From Candidatus Apopatosoma intestinale (lineage in GTDB: Bacteria > Bacillota > Clostridia > Oscillospirales > CAG-272): a stretch of DNA of 6,138 nt. Position 1 is the stretch's first letter; every line of letters starts with the position of its first letter. Below, one piece after another: positions 1-5,994 of the stretch. The notes beneath the pieces were generated by a model. That model ran no database searches. It worked only from the letters and a program-made list of their open reading frames with translations, and was not told the origin of the DNA. The position numbers and the translations under genes were made by a program. The DNA is taken from assembly GCA_018064545.1 (NCBI GenBank), contig JAGHUY010000117.1:1-6138 (forward strand). Reading direction: 5' to 3'.

Positions 1-1016
1 AACGCCATCAAAACTTTCAGTTCTTCCGTGTCGCGGCCGAGTGAAATACGCGGTTGATCGTGATTGCCGGTCACAAAGGAGATATACCCCTTGTCAAGCG
101 TTCCGTCGAGCCATGCGAGATAATCCTCGGTAAAACGGGATAGAATGCCCCGCCCGGCTTTCCGGAAATAGTTATAATAGCCGATCTCCGGTTTTTCCCG
201 GCGGAAAAGCGAACCGCCGGTGAGAAACATATCAAAATGGAACCCGGCATCAAGCGCCAAAAGAGGCCGGCTCCATTCCGGAAACAGCACACACTCGGGA
301 TATTTTTCATCAAAGATCGCACGCACCTCGCGCCAAAACCGCTTGTTCGCGCTCCCGTCGGGGTCATCCTTGACGACGAAAGCCGCCATATCCACGCGGA
401 AACCGTCGCATCCCAGGGAAATCCAATAATCCATGACGTCCAGCATGGCCTGCTTGTTGCGCAGACAGACGGGATCGTCCGGCGACTTCTGCCAAGGTTC
501 GGTCGGGTGTGCAAAGCCGTAGTTGATCGCCGGCTGAGTCTCGTAATAACTGCGATAATATCGGTCTTTCCGCCCGTCTGTGATCCGGCATAACCGGTCA
601 GACTCGACGTTCGGATCGTCACACCAAATAAATGTGTCGGAGTATTCGTTCCGCTCTTTTTCGCAGGACTTCCGGAACCACGGGTGCTCCACCGACGTGT
701 GGCATGGCACGAGGTCGGCGATCACGCGGATTCCCTTTTCGTGAGCAACACGACAGGGGCGTGCAAAGTCCTCATTGGTCCCATAGCGCGGTGCCACGCG
801 ATAATAATCGGAAATGTCATAACCGGCATCGGCAAACGGACTTTCATAAAACGGATTCAGCCAGATCGCCCGGCATCCCAAGTCCTTTACGTAATCCAGT
901 TTTGCGATCACGCCGTCAAGATCGCCGATCCCGTCCCCGTTCGTATCGTAGAACGATTGCGGGTATATTTCATAAAACACCGCGTCGGAAAGCCATGTCG
1001 GCTCTTTTCTTGCCAT
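1..1016 (-). CDS. GH13 (alpha-amylase family) glycoside hydrolase, C-terminus cut by window edge
   Basis: Reading the minus strand from ATG at 1016-1014 gives 338 uninterrupted residues that run off base 1. The N-terminus has the GH13 strand and Asp-rich loop typical of oligo-1,6-glucosidase and trehalose synthase relatives (YEIYPQSF at about 15-22, then DTNGDGIGDL). All four conserved GH13 regions are present: region I DLVPCHTS (101-108), region II GFRVDMA with predicted nucleophile D209, region III FPEW with predicted acid/base E247, and region IV GNHD with transition-state D320. The catalytic (beta/alpha)8 barrel is therefore essentially complete; the missing part would be the end of the barrel and the beta-sandwich domain. 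No signal peptide is seen, so a cytoplasmic enzyme acting on imported alpha-glucosides is likely. The start is supported by AAGAGG at 1030-1025, 8 nt upstream. Region I has Cys where the common motif has Asn. Exact substrate and GH13 subfamily cannot be decided here. Confidence 0.9.
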   Translation of the reverse strand, partial: MARKEPTWLSDAVFYEIYPQSFYDTNGDGIGDLDGVIAKLDYVKDLGCRAIWLNPFYESPFADAGYDISDYYRVAPRYGTNEDFARPCRVAHEKGIRVIADLVPCHTSVEHPWFRKSCEKERNEYSDTFIWCDDPNVESDRLCRITDGRKDRYYRSYYETQPAINYGFAHPTEPWQKSPDDPVCLRNKQAMLDVMDYWISLGCDGFRVDMAAFVVKDDPDGSANKRFWREVRAIFDEKYPECVLFPEWSRPLLALDAGFHFDMFLTGGSLFRREKPEIGYYNYFRKAGRGILSRFTEDYLAWLDGTLDKGYISFVTGNHDQPRISLGRDTEELKVLMA

Positions 1017-1042
1017 ACCGCTCGCCTCTTTTCTTTTTTTAC

Positions 1043-1072
1043 AGTATATCATTTTTTCGCCCGAATCGTCAA
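1043..1072 (-). promoter_or_regulatory. Promoter for the GH13 gene (extended -10)
   Basis: On the minus strand TTGACG (1072-1067) is followed after 18 bases by TATACT (1048-1043). The -10 is preceded by TG one base away, making an extended -10. The predicted start of transcription is near 1036, which leaves a leader of only about 20 nt holding the AAGAGG ribosome binding site. It faces away from the eutH promoter. Confidence 0.7.
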
Positions 1073-1090
1073 GAACCTCGTGCACGGCTC

Positions 1091-1118
1091 TTGCTTTTTC
1101 GATAAAAAAAACTATAAT
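1091..1118 (+). promoter_or_regulatory. Promoter for the EutH-type permease gene
   Basis: A perfect TATAAT at 1113-1118 lies 16 bases after TTGCTT at 1091-1096. The -35 matches the consensus at its first three positions only. Transcription would begin near 1125 and give a leader of about 57 nt. The leader holds a GC hairpin (CCGGC/GCCGG, 1156-1169) right before the AGGAGG ribosome binding site at 1172-1177. Confidence 0.6.
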
Positions 1119-1181
1119 AGGAAAAAGAAAAACAGTTTTATCTAAAACAAAAGCACCGGCTTTCGCCGGAGAGGAGGCAAC

Positions 1182-2285
1182 ATGAACGCGATTGCGTGGA
1201 TCATCACGGTTTTTTCCGTTCTCGCCGCGCTGGACCGTATTTTCGGCAGTCGGCTCGGACTGGGAAAGGAGTTTGAAAAGGGATTTCAGCTACTCGGCAG
1301 TATGGCGCTTGCCATGATCGGTATGATCGTCATCTCGCCGCTCATCGCCGATCTGCTCTCCCCCTGCTTTGATTTTCTCTATCGGACGCTCGGCATCGAT
1401 CCGTCGATCATTCCCGCCTCGCTGTTTGCCAATGACATGGGCGGTGCTCCGCTCTCCACAGAGGTCGCACGGAATTCCGCCATCGGTTCCTTTAACGCGC
1501 TCGTCGTCTCCTCCATGATGGGTTGTACCATCTCGTTCACGCTCCCCTGCTCCATGGAGATCGTCAAAAAAGAGGCGCATCACGACATGATGCTCGGCTA
1601 TCTGTGCGGCATCGTCACGATCCCCGTCGGGTGCCTTATCGCCGGGATCGCGCTTCGGCTGAACGCAAAATTGCTTCTGCTCGATCTGCTCCCGCTTACC
1701 CTGTTCGCGGGCATCATCGTATGCGGTCTTGTCTTCTGCCCCAAGGTCTGTGTCAAAATTTTCTCGGTCATCGGTTATCTCATCAAAGTCCTCATCACCG
1801 TCGGTCTCGTTCTCGGCATCATCTCCCATATGCTCGGCTATGAGCCTATCAAAGGGCTGGCCTCTCTCGAAGAGGGGGCGCTCGTCTGTGTCAATGCCGC
1901 CGTCGTCATGACGGGTGCTTTCCCCTTGATGTTCCTGCTCTCCCGCGTGCTCAAAAGGCCGCTCCGCGCCTTTGGTGCCAAGATCGGCATCGGGGAAAGA
2001 GCCGCCATGGGCTTTGTCGCCACCCTCGCCACCGCCATGTCCACTTATGAGATGATGAACGATATGGACCGAAAAGGCGTCGTCCTCAACTCTGCGTTCC
2101 TGATTTCCGCCGGTTTCACCTTTGCCGGACATCTCGCCTTTACCATGGCGTTCGATGCTTCCTACGTCCCCTACGTCATCCTCGCCAAACTGAGTGCCGG
2201 CGTGCTTGGCTTGGGCCTCGCCTTGCTCCTCTGGCCGCGCTTCCGCTCGGCGGAACACGAAAAAACCGAAATCGAAGTCGCTTGA
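1182..2285 (+). CDS. eutH: EutH-type ethanolamine permease
   Basis: The 367-residue protein is almost wholly hydrophobic, with about ten membrane segments (roughly 3-18, 36-59, 103-123, 138-158, 163-186, 192-217, 233-256, 273-291, 304-324, 329-351). It matches the EutH family as I know it from E. coli: ANDMGG at 83-88 (E. coli CDMGG), SMMGCTISFTLP at 111-122, GIVTIPVGC at 143-151, a DRKG element at 296-299, and the late SAGFTFAGHLAF segment. EutH is an inner-membrane protein for ethanolamine uptake, normally feeding ethanolamine ammonia-lyase. The protein is shorter than E. coli EutH because it lacks the Gly-rich insert after the first segment. AGGAGG (1172-1177) lies 4 nt before the ATG. No other eut gene is near, and the conserved GDHL is AGHL here, so a related substrate is possible. 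A hairpin terminator follows the stop codon. Confidence 0.9.
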   Translation: MNAIAWIITVFSVLAALDRIFGSRLGLGKEFEKGFQLLGSMALAMIGMIVISPLIADLLSPCFDFLYRTLGIDPSIIPASLFANDMGGAPLSTEVARNSAIGSFNALVVSSMMGCTISFTLPCSMEIVKKEAHHDMMLGYLCGIVTIPVGCLIAGIALRLNAKLLLLDLLPLTLFAGIIVCGLVFCPKVCVKIFSVIGYLIKVLITVGLVLGIISHMLGYEPIKGLASLEEGALVCVNAAVVMTGAFPLMFLLSRVLKRPLRAFGAKIGIGERAAMGFVATLATAMSTYEMMNDMDRKGVVLNSAFLISAGFTFAGHLAFTMAFDASYVPYVILAKLSAGVLGLGLALLLWPRFRSAEHEKTEIEVA

Positions 2286-2295
2286 CGAAGCAAAC

Positions 2296-2342
2296 AAGAA
2301 AAAACACCGACGCTCCAAAATGGGAACGTCGGTTTTTCTTTA
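2296..2342. terminator. Probable bidirectional intrinsic terminator between convergent genes
   Basis: ACCGACG (2306-2312) pairs with CGTCGGT (2327-2333). An inner TCC/GGA extension (2314-2316 with 2323-2325) sits past a C/A mismatch. On the plus strand the stem is followed by TTTTTCTTTATT, and on the minus strand by the complement of AAGAAAAAAC. The hairpin can therefore stop eutH transcripts from the left and ketopantoate reductase transcripts from the right; the latter gene's stop codon is at 2343-2345. Confidence 0.85.
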
Positions 2343-3359
2343 TTAGAGGTTGGCAAACAGGGAGAGATTCTCAAAGGAGGGCTGATACTTACCCGCTTCA
2401 ATGCCGTGGATGATCTCCACCACGCGGTCATTGACAGGGGTGGGAACACCGACCTTTCTGCCGTAAACACTGACAACGCCGTTGATGGCTTCGACCTCGC
2501 ATGGCTTGCCTTTTTCAATGTCTTGCAGCATGCTGGCACGAATCAGACGGTGTTTTTTGATGGCAATCGGGATGATGAAGAACGAAATTTTCTGACGGAG
2601 AGAGCTGTGATAATTCAGCAACTTCACAACGTCTTTTCCCTGGATGGGCTCAATATGAACGCCGCCGGCCTCGGTGGAATCAATGATCTCCTTGATGATG
2701 GCCTGCGCATACTTGCGTGCCACTTTATTGTCGGCCACCTCACCGAAATTGCAACCGAGAACGGCGCTCATACCGCTGAAAGCGGAATTGACAAGCAATT
2801 TGCTCCAACGAACGCCGATAAAGTTTTCCTCCACTTCGACTTTGCCCATCAGGGAGAGCAGACGGACGGTCTCGGTAAAATGAGCGTCGGCCTTTCCCTT
2901 TTCTGTCAAGGCACCGAGCGCAAACACAAGGGCATCCGGCTCGGAGGTAAGACGGCTGACGCCGGGGTCTTCCAGCTGTGCGCCCCAGCCAATGGCACAA
3001 CCGTAGGTGCGATCCTCTCCGATGACCTCCGAAACGGACTGCTCCGGCAAGCCGTTCTGCATCGTGCAGATGACGCCGTCGTCGGCAAGATAAGCGGTAA
3101 GCTTTTCCACCACGGCACGGTTTTCCAGTTGCTTGGTCATCAGAAAAATAATATCGTATTTCCCGCTCATCTCATCGGGCAGAAGTGCTGTGACGGGCTG
3201 AACAAACTCGGCCTTTCCGACGATCTTCGCGCCATCTTTCTTCAAGGCTTCTATGTGCTTCTGATTGCGATTGATTAAATCGATCTGCTCACCGGCGCGG
3301 GTGATGTATGCGCCGAGAACGGTGCCGAGCGAACCGGCCCCATAAATAGCTGTTCTCAT
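2343..3359 (-). CDS. Ketopantoate reductase family protein (PanE/ApbA-like)
   Basis: The 338-residue protein opens with an N-terminal Rossmann dinucleotide-binding motif, GAGSLG at 7-12, expected to bind NADPH. It also has TKQ at 75-77 and QNGL at 101-104, the hinge helix WSKLLVN with the catalytic-type K187 and N191, and the C-terminal signature SMLQDIEKGKPCEVEAING (276-294), where E290 matches the substrate-binding Glu region of PanE. PanE reduces 2-dehydropantoate to pantoate in pantothenate/CoA synthesis. No panB or panC is beside it, and it is longer than the roughly 300 residues of classical PanE because of extra residues around 245-272 (a basic, hydrophobic stretch before SMLQD). It may thus act on another 2-oxo acid. 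GGAGG at 3372-3368 lies 8 nt upstream of the ATG. It converges with eutH and diverges from the abiE module. Confidence 0.88.
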   Translation of the reverse strand: MRTAIYGAGSLGTVLGAYITRAGEQIDLINRNQKHIEALKKDGAKIVGKAEFVQPVTALLPDEMSGKYDIIFLMTKQLENRAVVEKLTAYLADDGVICTMQNGLPEQSVSEVIGEDRTYGCAIGWGAQLEDPGVSRLTSEPDALVFALGALTEKGKADAHFTETVRLLSLMGKVEVEENFIGVRWSKLLVNSAFSGMSAVLGCNFGEVADNKVARKYAQAIIKEIIDSTEAGGVHIEPIQGKDVVKLLNYHSSLRQKISFFIIPIAIKKHRLIRASMLQDIEKGKPCEVEAINGVVSVYGRKVGVPTPVNDRVVEIIHGIEAGKYQPSFENLSLFANL

Positions 3360-3433
3360 GATGATTTCCTCCCTATTCTCACTTGCTGGTAAGACGCTTC
3401 TTGCCCAAGCAGAAACGCTTTATTCTCGACAAC

Positions 3434-3462
3434 AGTATAGCACAAAAACAGGATGATTGCAA
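3434..3462 (-). promoter_or_regulatory. Promoter for the ketopantoate reductase gene (extended -10)
   Basis: On the minus strand TTGCAA (3462-3457), a 17-base spacer, then TATACT (3439-3434) preceded by TGC, an extended -10. Transcription is predicted to start near 3428, leaving a leader of about 68 nt before the ATG at 3359. It is back to back with the abiE promoter, with 51 bp between the two -35 boxes. Confidence 0.7.
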
Positions 3463-3476
3463 TAGGATTTCTGAAT

Positions 3477-3508
3477 TTTTCACGCATATTTTTTAAAAAG
3501 CGTGAAAA
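3477..3508. promoter_or_regulatory. Inverted repeat between divergent promoters, candidate AbiEi operator
   Basis: TTTTCACGC (3477-3485) and GCGTGAAAA (3500-3508) are perfect 9-bp arms around a 14-bp A/T spacer. The element ends 5 bp before the abiE -35 box and begins 14 bp beyond the reductase -35 box. AbiEi antitoxins studied in streptococci repress their own operon by binding inverted repeats at the promoter through a winged-helix domain, so this is the natural operator candidate. CACGCAT from the left arm recurs at 3548-3554. Binding is inferred, not shown. A T-tract follows neither arm well enough to read it as a terminator. Confidence 0.5.
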
Positions 3509-3513
3509 GACTC

Positions 3514-3542
3514 TTGCAATTTCTGTGAGTTTCTGTTATAAT
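3514..3542 (+). promoter_or_regulatory. Promoter of the abiE operon (extended -10)
   Basis: TTGCAA (3514-3519), a 17-base spacer, then a perfect TATAAT (3537-3542) preceded by TGT, an extended -10. The predicted start is near 3549, inside or next to the palindrome CGCATgATGCG (3550-3560). This is the strongest promoter-like sequence in the window and is of the same design as the divergent reductase promoter. Confidence 0.8.
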
Positions 3543-3549
3543 ATAAACA

Positions 3550-3560
3550 CGCATGATGCG
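3550..3560. promoter_or_regulatory. Palindrome at the predicted abiE transcription start
   Basis: CGCAT and ATGCG flank a single G, a perfect 5-1-5 palindrome at the predicted start of the abiE transcript. It sits in a 24-bp segment with ACAC at its left end (3547) and GTGT at its right end (3570), and it shares CACGCAT with the larger inverted repeat upstream. It could be a second repressor site. It is too short to be certain. Confidence 0.35.
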
Positions 3561-3589
3561 AATATTGTGTGCAGAAAGCAGGTGGTGGT

Positions 3590-4198
3590 TTGAGCAAATA
3601 CGATATTGCGAATGACGTATTTGACACAGTCGGAGAAATTGTCAAAAAATCCGATTTTATTGCTGCCGGACTGAAAGAACATGATGTGTACTCCCTGTAT
3701 AATCACGGTTATATTGAGCGTGTCAAAAATGGTTATTATAAACTATCTGCCGGGGATGATCCGAAAGAAGAGCATCTTCTTGCCAGACTGATGACGCAAG
3801 GCGTCGTCTGCGTTGAATCTGCGCTGTTTTTCTATGGTTACAGCGATTTTGCTCCGCGCGAATGGACGATCGCCGTTCCACGTGCCTATTCCAGAACGGT
3901 CAAAGCCATACAGGAAAAAGTGCCGGTCAAGGCATATTACGTTCAAAATGACGTTTATCACCTCGGAGAAACCACAGGTATTTTCAACGGTGTCACGCTC
4001 CCCGTTTATGATCGTGAGCGCACGATATGTGACTGTTTCAAATACCGCACCAAACTGGATAATGAGATTTTTAACAAAGCGGTCAACGCCTATGTGGCTG
4101 ACACAAAGAAAAATCTTGCCAACCTTTCCAAATATGCGAAAGAGATGGGCGTTTATACAAAGATGATGAACGTAATGGAGGTGCTTCTCAATGGCTGA
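3590..4198 (+). CDS. abiEi: AbiEi-type antitoxin (type IV toxin-antitoxin system), winged-helix repressor
   Basis: Taken from TTG at 3590 the protein has 202 residues. Its first 50 or so (SKYDIANDVFDTVGEIVKKS..., ending YIERVKNGYYKL) match the AbiEi N-terminal winged-helix domain: a short helical turn for sensing or DNA contact, then a G-Y wing. The rest, with a VESALFFYGYSDF helix, a PREWTIAVPRAYSR strand, a TLPVYDRERTICDCFKYR segment and a helical tail, is the usual AbiEi C-terminal antitoxin part. AbiEi neutralises the AbiEii toxin without forming a stable complex and represses its own operon. Start choice: AGCAGGTGGT at 3577-3586 matches 8 of 10 bases of the extended Shine-Dalgarno AGGAGGTGAT, 7 nt from the TTG. 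An in-frame GTG at 3569 would add 7 residues but lacks a ribosome binding site. The gene overlaps the toxin start by 8 bp. Confidence 0.85.
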   Translation: MSKYDIANDVFDTVGEIVKKSDFIAAGLKEHDVYSLYNHGYIERVKNGYYKLSAGDDPKEEHLLARLMTQGVVCVESALFFYGYSDFAPREWTIAVPRAYSRTVKAIQEKVPVKAYYVQNDVYHLGETTGIFNGVTLPVYDRERTICDCFKYRTKLDNEIFNKAVNAYVADTKKNLANLSKYAKEMGVYTKMMNVMEVLLNG

Positions 4199-5042
4199 TA
4201 TCGGTGCGTCCGTGCTTGCACGACTCAAAAACAAAGCCGCCGAAAGCGGCAGAAGCTATCAGCTTTGTATGCAGTTGTTTTGTCAAGAAGAATTTTTGCG
4301 CCGTCTTGAAAAGTCCGCATACGCTGAAAACCTCGTGTTGAAAGGCGGTCTGTTCATCTATTCCATTACGGATTTCGATAGTCGCGTGACCGCCGATGTA
4401 GATTTTCTCTTGAGAAGAATCCCAAACACCCCGGAACAACTGGAAGTAATTCTGAAAGAAATCATAGCAACTGACACAGGAAACGATTTTATTACTTTTG
4501 AAATTAAGGATGTATCTCCCATTGCAGTGGCAAAGAAATACGCCGGGATCGGGGCTTCCCTTGTGGCAAAGATCAAGAACACAAAAACGCCTTTTGGCAT
4601 CGACTTCGGCGTTGGCGACGTGATCGTGCCAAGACCGGAAAAGCGAAAGATTCCAACGCAACTTGACGATTTCGCCGCCCCGACGGTCAACACCTATTCG
4701 CTGGAAACGACGGTTGCCGAAAAACTCGACGCGATCCTTTCTCTGATGGAATTTTCTAGCCGGATGAAAGATTATTACGACCTTTACTACCTTGCAAACA
4801 AGTTCGATTTCGACGGCGCGACGCTGACGGAAGCGCTGAAAAAGACCTTTGAAAACCGTGGGCACTACTTCACCGTGGAGCAGTTCGAGCAGGTCATGGA
4901 CTTCGGCAACGACGACGCTATGCAGAAAAAATGGAAAGCGTTCTGCCGGAAAATCGACACGAAGACCGATGATTTCGATACGGTGCTGAGGACGATCAAA
5001 GAGTTTTTGAGTGAGCCATATAAAGCGGCAATAAAAGCTTAA
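4191..5042 (+). CDS. abiEii: AbiEii-type nucleotidyltransferase toxin
   Basis: The 283-residue protein carries the four motifs of AbiEii/AbiGii nucleotidyltransferases: KGG at 51-53 with the R-V-T-A-D-V-D series (metal-binding D69 and D71), a GIDFGVGD segment with D138, the AEKLDA element at 176-181, and RMKDYYDLYYL at 191-201 (R191, K193, D194, D197). All the catalytic-type residues are present, so it should be active. The family uses nucleotides to modify targets; mycobacterial MenT relatives add nucleotides to tRNA acceptor ends, while AbiEii gives bacteriostatic abortive infection. The ATG lies inside the antitoxin gene (8-bp overlap), with GGAGG at 4177-4181, 9 nt upstream, so expression is coupled to the antitoxin. 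Length is normal for the family. Codons before about 4550 are AT-leaning, while those after are GC-rich. Confidence 0.9.
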   Translation: MADIGASVLARLKNKAAESGRSYQLCMQLFCQEEFLRRLEKSAYAENLVLKGGLFIYSITDFDSRVTADVDFLLRRIPNTPEQLEVILKEIIATDTGNDFITFEIKDVSPIAVAKKYAGIGASLVAKIKNTKTPFGIDFGVGDVIVPRPEKRKIPTQLDDFAAPTVNTYSLETTVAEKLDAILSLMEFSSRMKDYYDLYYLANKFDFDGATLTEALKKTFENRGHYFTVEQFEQVMDFGNDDAMQKKWKAFCRKIDTKTDDFDTVLRTIKEFLSEPYKAAIKA

Positions 5043-5083
5043 TTCAATCCCATTTTTGGCAAAACCCGAAAGTAAAAAAATAC

Positions 5084-5089
5084 AGGAGG
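5084..5089 (+). promoter_or_regulatory. Strong ribosome binding site of the third gene
   Basis: A full AGGAGG lies 10 nt before the ATG at 5100. The 57-bp gap after abiEii shows neither a hairpin with a T-tract nor a convincing -35/-10 pair, which argues that the nuclease gene is read from the abiE promoter with its own strong translation start. Confidence 0.7.
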
Positions 5090-5099
5090 AATAACGGCA

Positions 5100-5948
5100 A
5101 TGTCTTTTAGTAAAACAATTCAAATGTTTATATTTGATGGGAACCCAAATGGACGGATTATGTGCGAATTATCAAATTGGAATGGACGCGTATATAAAGT
5201 ATCTCGAAATGAGCTTATTGAGTTTGCAAAACGCGATGACTCGGAAAATACAGGAGTATATTTTTTAATTGGAAGAAATGAAAACAATGTAGATACGGTA
5301 TATATCGGAGAAGCGGAAAAAATGTTGACGAGGCTTAAACAACATTTGAAAGATGCTGAATACTGGAATGACTGTATTATTGTAATTAGCAAAGATAATC
5401 TGTTGAACAAAGCACACGTAAAATATCTTGAAAATAAATTTTATTCACTTGCTAAAGATGCAGACAGATCCATTGTTATTAACAATACGGTTCCGACCTG
5501 CTCTTCAATTTCAGAATACGACGAGGCTATGTTGCAGGAATTCATCAGCAATACAAAACTGCTTGTGAATACTCTTGGATACAAAACTTTTGATACCATC
5601 GAAGAAAGTTCATTAAAGAGGCAAAATAATCAAGTTGAGTTTTACATAAAAGCAGCAAGAGGTGCGGACGCAAAGGGGATAGTTGTTTCGGACGGTTTCG
5701 CTGTTCTTAATGGATCGGTGATCGCAACTTCAACCGTGCAAAGCATGGCTCCAAGCATGATACGCTTACGAGAAACCCTTTTTGAAAAAGGGATTATTGA
5801 TGCAAATTATATGTTTACAAAGGACCACATCTTTTCCAGCCCATCATTAGCAGCTGCTGTCGTTATGGGACGTAACGCCAATGGAAGAACTGAGTGGAAA
5901 ACTTTCGACAACAAGCCGCTAAAAGAAATTGAAGAAAGTCAAATATGA
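5100..5948 (+). CDS. GIY-YIG nuclease family protein with C-terminal DUF4357-like domain
   Basis: The 282-residue protein has a GIY-YIG core at about 50-130: GVY at 52-54, YIG at 68-70, R78 eight residues later, H82, the metal-binding type E111 in KYLENKFY, and N128/N129 near the end of the core. All key positions look intact, so DNA cleavage is plausible. A linker with DEAMLQEFI and a LGYKTF segment follows. The C-terminal third (about 178-268) has the ARGADAKGIVVSDGF...VLNGS pattern and IFSSPSLAAAVVMGRNANG, which is the DUF4357 region often joined to this nuclease type. The role of such proteins is not established; they are often seen near restriction and other defence genes. The gene is AT-richer than its left neighbours. 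It follows abiEii by 57 bp without an apparent terminator, and a hairpin terminator follows it. Confidence 0.88.
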   Translation: MSFSKTIQMFIFDGNPNGRIMCELSNWNGRVYKVSRNELIEFAKRDDSENTGVYFLIGRNENNVDTVYIGEAEKMLTRLKQHLKDAEYWNDCIIVISKDNLLNKAHVKYLENKFYSLAKDADRSIVINNTVPTCSSISEYDEAMLQEFISNTKLLVNTLGYKTFDTIEESSLKRQNNQVEFYIKAARGADAKGIVVSDGFAVLNGSVIATSTVQSMAPSMIRLRETLFEKGIIDANYMFTKDHIFSSPSLAAAVVMGRNANGRTEWKTFDNKPLKEIEESQI

Positions 5949-5953
5949 GCAAA

Positions 5954-5994
5954 AGAGCTAGCTGAAATCAAAATCAGTTAGCTCTGATCTTTTG
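5954..5994 (+). terminator. Intrinsic terminator of the abiE-nuclease module
   Basis: AGAGCTAGCTGA (5954-5965) pairs with TCAGTTAGCTCT (5974-5985): 12 bp with one G-U pair, closed by an 8-base A-rich loop. Three bases (GAT) separate the stem from CTTTTG, which gives a modest T-tract and could also pair with CAAAAG at 5950-5955. It starts 5 nt after the nuclease stop codon. Confidence 0.75.

Noticed and set aside
632..1145. Plus-strand open frames over the GH13 gene and the divergent promoter region
   Set aside because: They lie opposite the conserved GH13 catalytic regions and run through both promoters; no family match.
1290..2318. Long open frame (342 codons) on the minus strand opposite eutH
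   Set aside because: It is rich in D, E, G, H and R with no recognisable domain, typical of the antisense of a C-ending-codon membrane protein gene. The plus-strand EutH match is clear.
2406..3278. Open frame of 290 codons on the plus strand opposite the ketopantoate reductase gene
   Set aside because: No ribosome binding site or family match; it mirrors the reductase gene, which has full motif support.
3477..3508. Inverted repeat read as a transcription terminator
   Set aside because: The stem arms surround a 14-base A/T spacer, there is no gene end nearby on either strand, and it sits between two divergent promoters, so an operator is more likely.
3569..3571. GTG as the start of the AbiEi gene
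   Set aside because: No Shine-Dalgarno sequence before it, and it lies only about 20 nt after the predicted transcription start. The TTG at 3590 has an 8/10 match to the extended Shine-Dalgarno at proper spacing. The GTG remains a weaker alternative.
4188..5123. Open frame of 311 codons on the minus strand opposite abiEii
   Set aside because: The composition is that of a shadow frame, it crosses the ends of real genes, and the plus-strand toxin motifs are complete.
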